Positions 59,026 to 64,000 of a stretch of 64,000 nt of DNA are shown piece after piece (position 1 is the first letter of the stretch; each line of letters opens with the position of its first letter). A program made the position numbers and the translations under genes. This DNA comes from Ramlibacter sp. WS9. Its GTDB lineage: Bacteria; Pseudomonadota; Gammaproteobacteria; Burkholderiales; Burkholderiaceae_C. Location of the stretch: NCBI RefSeq assembly GCF_003797765.1, contig NZ_RKMB01000001.1, positions 372,001-436,000 on the forward strand, read 5' to 3'. The notes beneath the pieces are model-generated. The model made no database searches. It was not told the origin of the DNA and was given only the letters and a program-made list of their open reading frames with translations.

Positions 59026-60066
59026 ATGAGCGGTTTGCCGGCGGGATTCGCCGGCCGCGTCGTGCGTTGGCAGCGCACCCATGGCCGCAACAGCCTTCCC
59101 TGGCAGAACACCCGCGAACCGTATCGCGTGTGGCTCTCCGAGGTGATGCTGCAGCAGACGCAAGTGTCCACGGTGCTCGACTACTACGCCCGTTTCCTCG
59201 CGCGCTTTCCCGATGTGCGCGCACTGGCCGAGGCGCCGGAAGATGACGTGATGGCCCTGTGGAGCGGGCTGGGCTACTACAGCCGTGCCCGCAACATGCA
59301 CCGATGCGCCAAGGACGTGGTGGCTTTGCACGGCGGGGAGTTCCCCGGTTCGGCCGAGGTGCTGCAAACCTTGCCCGGGATAGGCCGTTCAACCGCGGCT
59401 GCGATTTCTTCCTTCTGCTTCGGTGAGCGGGTCGCCATTCTCGACGGCAACGTGAAGCGCGTGCTGACGCGCGTCCTCGCGTTCGATGCGGATCTTGCAG
59501 TTGCCGCGAGCGAGCGCGAACTCTGGTCGCACGCGCAGGCGCTGCTGCCAACGCGCGGCGTCGCCGAGTCGATGCCGCGCTACACGCAGGGCCTGATGGA
59601 CTTGGGCGCCACAGTTTGCCTGTCGCGTAACCCCAACTGCCTGATTTGCCCGGTGAGCGATGTGTGTGCGGGATCACGCAACGGAAACCCGGAAGACTAT
59701 CCGGTCAAGACGCGCAAACTCAAGCGCACTTCCCAGGCACTCTGGCTGCTGCACGCGCGCAACGCCGAAGGCGCGACCTGGCTGGAGAAGCGACCGTCCA
59801 AGGGGATCTGGGCGGGCCTGTACTGCCTGCCCGTGTTCGAAAGCCGTGACGCGCTGCAGTCCGTGCTGCCCGCGAAGGCGCGGCCGCACCTGCAAGACGG
59901 CGAATCGTTCCTGCACGTTCTCACGCACAAGGACTTGCACCTGCATCCCGTCGTGGTGGAGTTGGGCGGCAACGCGCTGGGCACAGGGCAGGGCGGCTGG
60001 TTCGCCGGCGGTGACTGGGGCCGTCTCGGTTTGCCGGCACCGATCCGCCGTTTGCTGGAAGGCTAG
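59026..60066 (+). CDS. mutY: A/G-specific adenine glycosylase
   Basis: Removes adenine mispaired with 8-oxoguanine; 346 residues. Catalytic Glu in [15 protein letters not shown], the HhH-GPD motif [12 protein letters not shown] with Asp in [10 protein letters not shown], the [4Fe-4S] ligands C-x6-C-x2-C-x5-C in [17 protein letters not shown], and the C-terminal NUDIX-like 8-oxoG recognition domain are all present. Works with mutM upstream. It overlaps the convergent rapZ stop by 4 bases. Confidence 0.97.
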   Translation: MSGLPAGFAGRVVRWQRTHGRNSLPWQNTREPYRVWLSEVMLQQTQVSTVLDYYARFLARFPDVRALAEAPEDDVMALWSGLGYYSRARNMHRCAKDVVALHGGEFPGSAEVLQTLPGIGRSTAAAISSFCFGERVAILDGNVKRVLTRVLAFDADLAVAASERELWSHAQALLPTRGVAESMPRYTQGLMDLGATVCLSRNPNCLICPVSDVCAGSRNGNPEDYPVKTRKLKRTSQALWLLHARNAEGATWLEKRPSKGIWAGLYCLPVFESRDALQSVLPAKARPHLQDGESFLHVLTHKDLHLHPVVVELGGNALGTGQGGWFAGGDWGRLGLPAPIRRLLEG

Positions 60067-60947
60067 ACGTCCAGCTCGCGGTGGCGTTTGAGCGCGATCC
60101 AGCGCTTGCCGAAGGCAGCGGCCAGCTGCTCCACCAGATACACCGAGCGGTGCTGGCCACCCGTGCAGCCGATGGCCACCGTCACGTAGCTGCGATGATC
60201 GCGTGCCAGATGCTCCAGCCAATGGTCGAGGAAGCCTTCGATGTGGCCGTACATCACAGCCACGTCGGGGCTTTGTTTGAGGAATGCGATCACAGGCTCG
60301 TCGCGGCCCGTCAGGTCACGCAGCGCGGCCTCGTAATGAGGGTTGGGCAGCATCCGCACATCGAAGACGTAGTCGGCGTCGACAGGGATGCCGCGCTTGA
60401 ACGCGAAGGATTCGAACACCAGTGTCAGTTGGCTCGCCGGCGCCGAGAGCAGGGACTTCACGTGAGCTTGCAGCTGCGCGGGGCGAATCACGCTGCTGTC
60501 GATCACATGGGCCTGCTCGCGCAGCGCGGCGAGCAGTTCACGCTCCAGCTCGATCGCGTCGACCAGTGCGTGCTGCTGGTCGTGGGCCAACCCGCTGTCT
60601 TGCGCGCCGGGCCGGTTGCTGGACAGCGGATGCCGCCGCCGAGTTTCCGAGAAGCGCCGCACCAGCGTGTCGGTGGTGGCGTCCAGGAACAGCGAACGGA
60701 CCACGACGCCCTGCTGGCGCAGCTGCCGCAACTGCTCCGGCACTTGCGGCAACGACGTGGCGCTGCGCACGTCCATCGCGATGGCGACGCGCTCCGCGCT
60801 GGCCTGCTGTTCCAGTGCGACGAACGAGAGCAGCAGTTCCGGCGGCAGGTTGTCCACGCAGTAATAGCCGGCGTCTTCGAGCGCGCGTAGCGCCACGGAC
60901 TTGCCGGAGCCCGACATGCCGGTGATGAGGACGATTTCGAGTGTCAT
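60063..60947 (-). CDS. rapZ: RNase adapter protein RapZ
   Basis: Nucleotide-binding adapter of 294 residues (YvcJ/RapZ family). The P-loop is [28 protein letters not shown], and the C-terminal sensory domain has [28 protein letters not shown] and [17 protein letters not shown]. In enterics it targets GlmZ/GlmY sRNA for RNase E and senses GlcN6P; in betaproteobacteria the targets are unclear. Gene order nadK-recN-rapZ on one strand is usual in this family. Confidence 0.97.
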   Translation of the reverse strand: MTLEIVLITGMSGSGKSVALRALEDAGYYCVDNLPPELLLSFVALEQQASAERVAIAMDVRSATSLPQVPEQLRQLRQQGVVVRSLFLDATTDTLVRRFSETRRRHPLSSNRPGAQDSGLAHDQQHALVDAIELERELLAALREQAHVIDSSVIRPAQLQAHVKSLLSAPASQLTLVFESFAFKRGIPVDADYVFDVRMLPNPHYEAALRDLTGRDEPVIAFLKQSPDVAVMYGHIEGFLDHWLEHLARDHRSYVTVAIGCTGGQHRSVYLVEQLAAAFGKRWIALKRHRELDV

Positions 60948-60974
60948 GGGACCGGGGTTCTTGTCGCGCGCAGC

Positions 60975-62639
60975 TCAGGGCTTGGCTTTGGCCGCGTTGT
61001 GCCCCAGCATTTCCTTGGCGTGCGCCACCGTGGTGCCCGACAGGTGCTCGCCGCCCAGCATGCGAGCGATCTCGGCGACGCGCTGCTCACCGTGCACGGC
61101 CGAGACGGTGCTCGACACGCCCGACTTGTCGCTCTGCTTGGCGACGACGAGGTGGTGATCGGCACAGGCGGCCACCTGCGGCAGGTGCGTCACCGCGAGC
61201 ACCTGGCGATCACGGCCCAGCTGCTTCATGAGCCGGCCCACCGTCTCCGCCACGGCGCCGCCGACACCGGAGTCCACCTCGTCGAAGATCAGCGTTTGCG
61301 CGGTGCCGAGCCGGCTGGTCGTCACTGCGATGGCCAACGCGATGCGCGACAGCTCGCCGCCCGATGCCACTTTACCCACCGGGCGGGGCGTGTTGCCTGC
61401 ATGGCCGGCGACAAGAAAGGACACTTCCTCCAGCCCGCCTTGCGTCGGTTGATCCACCTTCTGCAAGGCCACCTCGAAGCGACCACCTTGCATGCCCAGG
61501 CCCTGCATCGCCTGCGTCACGGCCTTGGCCAACTGCGGTGCGGCCCTGGTGCGGGCCTTGGACAGCGCTTGCGCCTCGGCCATGAAAGCTGCGAGCTCCT
61601 TTTGTTCGGCCGCCTCCAGCGCTGCCAGGTCGGCCGCCGCGTCGAGCTGCGCCAGCTCCTGCTTCCACGAAGCCAGCAAACCCGGCAGGTCAGCGGGCGT
61701 GCGCTTGTAGCGGCGTGAAAGCGACATCCACAGCGACATGCGCTCATCGAGTTCGGCCAATCGCTGCGGATCGAGCTCGGTCTTGCGCAGGTACGCATGC
61801 AGCGAATGCGCCGCATCCTCGGCCTGCGCGAGGCTCGACGCCAGCACCTGGGCCAGATCGCGAAACGCCGGCTCCACGTGTTCTTGCGCTTGCAACAGTG
61901 ACAACGCCTGCGACAGGCTGCGGGTGGCGCCGCCTTCGTCGCCTTCCAGCACTTGCAGCGCGCCCTGCGCCGCCTCGAGCAGCGACTGCGCATTCGCCAG
62001 GCGCCCGTGGCTGGTGTTCAGTTCATCCCACTCGTCGGCGCCAGGCGCGAGCTTGTCCACTTCGCCGATCTGCCAGGCGAGGCGCTCGCGTTCGCGCTGT
62101 AGCGAATCCTGCGCGGCTCGGGCATCGGCAAGCGACTTCTGCGCGGTGCGCCAACGCTGCCAGAGCTGTTGCAGCGCCTGCGTCGTCACGCCGGCGTAAG
62201 CGTCGAGCAGGCCGCGCACCGCATCCGGGCGCGTCAGGCTCTGCCAGGCGTGTTGGCCGTGGATGTCGACCAGCTGGTCGGCTAGCTCCCGCAATTGCGT
62301 GGCCGTTGCCGGTGTGCCGTTGATCCACGCGCGGCTCTTGCCCTGGCTATCGATGCTGCGGCGCAGGAGCAGGCTGTCTTCACTCTCGAACCCTGCTTCC
62401 TCCAGCCAGGGCGCCAGGCCCGCCGGAAGATCGAACTCGGCGCTGATGTCGGCACGCACCGCGCCTTCGCGCACAACGCCGCTTTCCGCGCGGGCGCCCA
62501 GCGCCAGTTGCAGCGCGTCCACGAGGATCGATTTGCCCGCGCCCGTCTCGCCCGTGAGCACGCCGAAGCCGTCGGCCAGCTCCAGATCGAGTTCGCGCAC
62601 GATCACGAAGTCGCGCAGCGCAATCCGCTTCAGTCCCAT
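60975..62639 (-). CDS. recN: DNA repair protein RecN
   Basis: SMC-like ATPase of 554 residues for double-strand break repair. The head has Walker A TGETGAGKSILVDAL near the N-terminus and the C-terminal ABC signature (VASGGELSRIALAIA) with Walker B TLIFDEVDSGVGG; two coiled-coil arms lie between. It starts 1 base after the nadK stop, so the two are co-transcribed. Confidence 0.97.
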   Translation of the reverse strand: MGLKRIALRDFVIVRELDLELADGFGVLTGETGAGKSILVDALQLALGARAESGVVREGAVRADISAEFDLPAGLAPWLEEAGFESEDSLLLRRSIDSQGKSRAWINGTPATATQLRELADQLVDIHGQHAWQSLTRPDAVRGLLDAYAGVTTQALQQLWQRWRTAQKSLADARAAQDSLQRERERLAWQIGEVDKLAPGADEWDELNTSHGRLANAQSLLEAAQGALQVLEGDEGGATRSLSQALSLLQAQEHVEPAFRDLAQVLASSLAQAEDAAHSLHAYLRKTELDPQRLAELDERMSLWMSLSRRYKRTPADLPGLLASWKQELAQLDAAADLAALEAAEQKELAAFMAEAQALSKARTRAAPQLAKAVTQAMQGLGMQGGRFEVALQKVDQPTQGGLEEVSFLVAGHAGNTPRPVGKVASGGELSRIALAIAVTTSRLGTAQTLIFDEVDSGVGGAVAETVGRLMKQLGRDRQVLAVTHLPQVAACADHHLVVAKQSDKSGVSSTVSAVHGEQRVAEIARMLGGEHLSGTTVAHAKEMLGHNAAKAKP

Positions 62640-62640
62640 T

Positions 62641-63534
62641 TCAATTGCCCTCGTTCCAGTGCAGCTTCTTGCGCAGCGTATCGAAGTACGTCCAGCCGCG
62701 CGGGTGAAGAAAGCGCACGCGATGTTGTGACCGCCTCACGGTGATGCGGTCGCCGTGCAAAAGCGATGCCAGCGACTGCATGTCGAAATTGGCGCTGGCG
62801 TCGCGCCCGGATACGACCACGATGGCGATCTCGGACGCGTCCGGCAGCACGATGGGCCGGTTGGACAGCGTGTGCGGCGCGATCGGCACCAGCACCCAGC
62901 CGGGGGTGGACGGATGCAGCAACGGGCCGCCTGCCGACAGCGCGTACGCGGTCGATCCCGTGGGCGACGCGACGATCAGGCCGTCTGCACGCTGGTTCGC
63001 GACGAAATGCCCATCCACCTCGACGCGCAGTTCCACCATGCCGGACGTGGCGCCGCGGTTGACGACCACGTCGTTCATGGCCAGCGCGTCGAAGACGCAG
63101 TGGCCGTCGCGCACCACCCGTGCATGCATCAGGCTGCGGTGGTCTTCTTCGTATTCGCCCACCAGCATGGGCGGCAGCACGTTGCGGTAGTTGTCCAGCG
63201 GGATGTCGGTGATGAAGCCGAGCCGGCCCTGGTTGATGCCGATCAGCGGGACGCCGTATTGCGCCAGCTGCCGGCCAATGCCGAGCATGGTGCCGTCGCC
63301 GCCGACCACCAGCACCAGGTCGCACTGCGCCCCGATGGCGGGAACGTCGAGCGCCGTGTACCCTGTGATGCCGGCGGTGGCCGCCGTTTCGCGTTCCAGG
63401 ACGACCTCGCAGCCCTGGGACGTGAGGAAATGGGCAATATCCTCCAGGTCCTTGCGCGTGGAAGCGCCGACGGCTCCCGAAACCGCGGCATGGTATTTAC
63501 CGATGAGGGCAACCTGGCGGAACTGGGATTTCAT
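62641..63534 (-). CDS. nadK: NAD kinase
   Basis: Converts NAD to NADP using ATP or polyphosphate; 297 residues. Motifs: [16 protein letters not shown] (GGDGT), [25 protein letters not shown], and [20 protein letters not shown] 63534 follows a possible promoter (TTGATG-N17-TAATTT on the minus strand) whose predicted start point falls only a few bases before the ATG. Divergent from hrcA. First gene of the nadK-recN-rapZ group. Confidence 0.97.
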   Translation of the reverse strand: MKSQFRQVALIGKYHAAVSGAVGASTRKDLEDIAHFLTSQGCEVVLERETAATAGITGYTALDVPAIGAQCDLVLVVGGDGTMLGIGRQLAQYGVPLIGINQGRLGFITDIPLDNYRNVLPPMLVGEYEEDHRSLMHARVVRDGHCVFDALAMNDVVVNRGATSGMVELRVEVDGHFVANQRADGLIVASPTGSTAYALSAGGPLLHPSTPGWVLVPIAPHTLSNRPIVLPDASEIAIVVVSGRDASANFDMQSLASLLHGDRITVRRSQHRVRFLHPRGWTYFDTLRKKLHWNEGN

Positions 63535-63623
63535 TGGCAAATTACATCATTAAAAGGCCGTCATCAAAACTTCGCCCTTTCGTCGCAGCGAAACAACTGC
63601 CCTCAGGCCGTGAGAGCCATGGC

Positions 63624-63629
63624 TAGAAT
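63624..63629 (+). promoter_or_regulatory. Candidate -10 box of hrcA
   Basis: TAGAAT in the context GGCTAGAATT ends 8 bases before the hrcA ATG, predicting a nearly leaderless transcript. I see no CIRCE element (TTAGCACTC) in this intergenic gap, so hrcA does not seem to be controlled by its own product here. Confidence 0.45.
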
Positions 63630-63637
63630 TGCCCATC

Positions 63638-64000
63638 ATGCTCGATGACCGCGCCAAGTTGTTGTTGAAAGCCCTGGTCGAGCGCTACATCGCCGAGGGG
63701 CAGCCGGTGGGCTCGCGCACGCTGTCGCGCGCGTCCGGACTGGAGCTTTCGCCCGCCACCATCCGCAACGTGATGTCCGACCTGGAGGAACTGGGGCTGA
63801 TCGCCAGCCCCCACACCTCCGCCGGGCGCATCCCCACGGCGCGCGGTTACCGGTTGTTCGTGGACACCATGCTCACCGCGCAGCGCGAGCAGCTGACCCC
63901 GCCCAGCCTGGCGCCCGACCAGCCGCAGAAGGTCATCGCCAACGCGGCCAATTTGCTCTCCAACCTATCGCAGTTCGTGGGCGTGGTGATGGCGCCGCGC
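63638..64000 (+). CDS. hrcA: Heat-inducible transcriptional repressor HrcA (5' part, cut by window end)
   Basis: Repressor that binds CIRCE operators of chaperone genes. The first 121 codons are visible: a winged helix ([31 protein letters not shown]), then [39 protein letters not shown], diagnostic for the family, and the start of the GAF-like domain. It continues past base 64000. A CIRCE-like site lies over the rpoH promoter at 30667-30693 in this same window. Confidence 0.96.
   Translation, partial: MLDDRAKLLLKALVERYIAEGQPVGSRTLSRASGLELSPATIRNVMSDLEELGLIASPHTSAGRIPTARGYRLFVDTMLTAQREQLTPPSLAPDQPQKVIANAANLLSNLSQFVGVVMAPR

Overview
The window looks like a chromosome segment of a high-GC betaproteobacterium, most likely Comamonadaceae (order Burkholderiales, Ramlibacter/Variovorax-like). 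This is inferred from three things: the protein families (Bug-type receptors, TorF-less cox/sco cluster with DUF2909 and DUF2970 proteins, RpoH, RapZ); the gene orders coxB-coxA-small-ctaG-DUF2970-ctaE-surf1-sco-ctaA-ctaB-sco, tpr-lolB-ispE-tRNAGln-prs-rplY-pth and hrcA/nadK-recN-rapZ-mutY; and GC-rich intergenic repeats of the kind common in that family. Nearly all of it is ordinary core genome, densely packed with many 4-base start/stop overlaps.

Layout. 1-6.4 kb: an S9 peptidase cut by the window edge, then a LysR regulator divergent from a small catabolic operon (intradiol dioxygenase, Dabb protein, SnoaL-like protein, a chimeric Bug receptor, a TSUP permease). 6.4-10.5 kb: a PAS protein and a large hybrid histidine kinase. 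10.6-13.2 kb: a KefF/KefC-type glutathione-gated K+ efflux pair. 13.3-16.6 kb: ParA-like ATPase, MaoC hydratase, TrmL, ComF, BioC-like methyltransferase. 16.7-25.9 kb: the complete aa3 cytochrome c oxidase structural, heme A and copper-assembly cluster. 25.9-31.7 kb: AlkC-like repair protein, a second Bug receptor, a 7TM/degenerate-GGDEF protein, rpoH, an unknown conserved protein, CutA. 31.7-38.8 kb: selD-ftsY, two M16 peptidases, rsmD, coaD, a hydrolase. 38.8-46.8 kb: TPR38-like protein, amidase and a full dipeptide/oligopeptide ABC transporter, all on the minus strand. 46.8-53.4 kb: YfhL ferredoxin, pth, rplY, prs, tRNA-Gln, ispE, lolB and a TPR protein. 53.3-56.1 kb: a group II intron with reverse transcriptase/HNH maturase inserted at the very 5' end of that TPR gene, followed by an unusual block of ten consecutive hairpins. 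56.1-64 kb: mutM, a dynamin-like GTPase, mutY, rapZ, recN, nadK and the start of hrcA.

The points most worth a second look are these. (i) The 248-bp hairpin array at 55850-56097 lies between the intron and mutM and is not explained by any gene. (ii) The group II intron has displaced the start of the TPR gene, so that its domain V is now in frame with the coding sequence. (iii) A near-perfect CIRCE operator lies exactly over the rpoH promoter, with hrcA present at the end of the window. (iv) The Bug receptor gene at 4629-5645 carries an internal in-frame deletion and is fused in frame to the C-terminal third of an NAD(P)H-dependent FMN reductase. (v) Several short divergent promoters have symmetric -10 boxes and predicted leaderless or near-leaderless mRNAs. 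I found no CRISPR array, prophage or complete insertion sequence.
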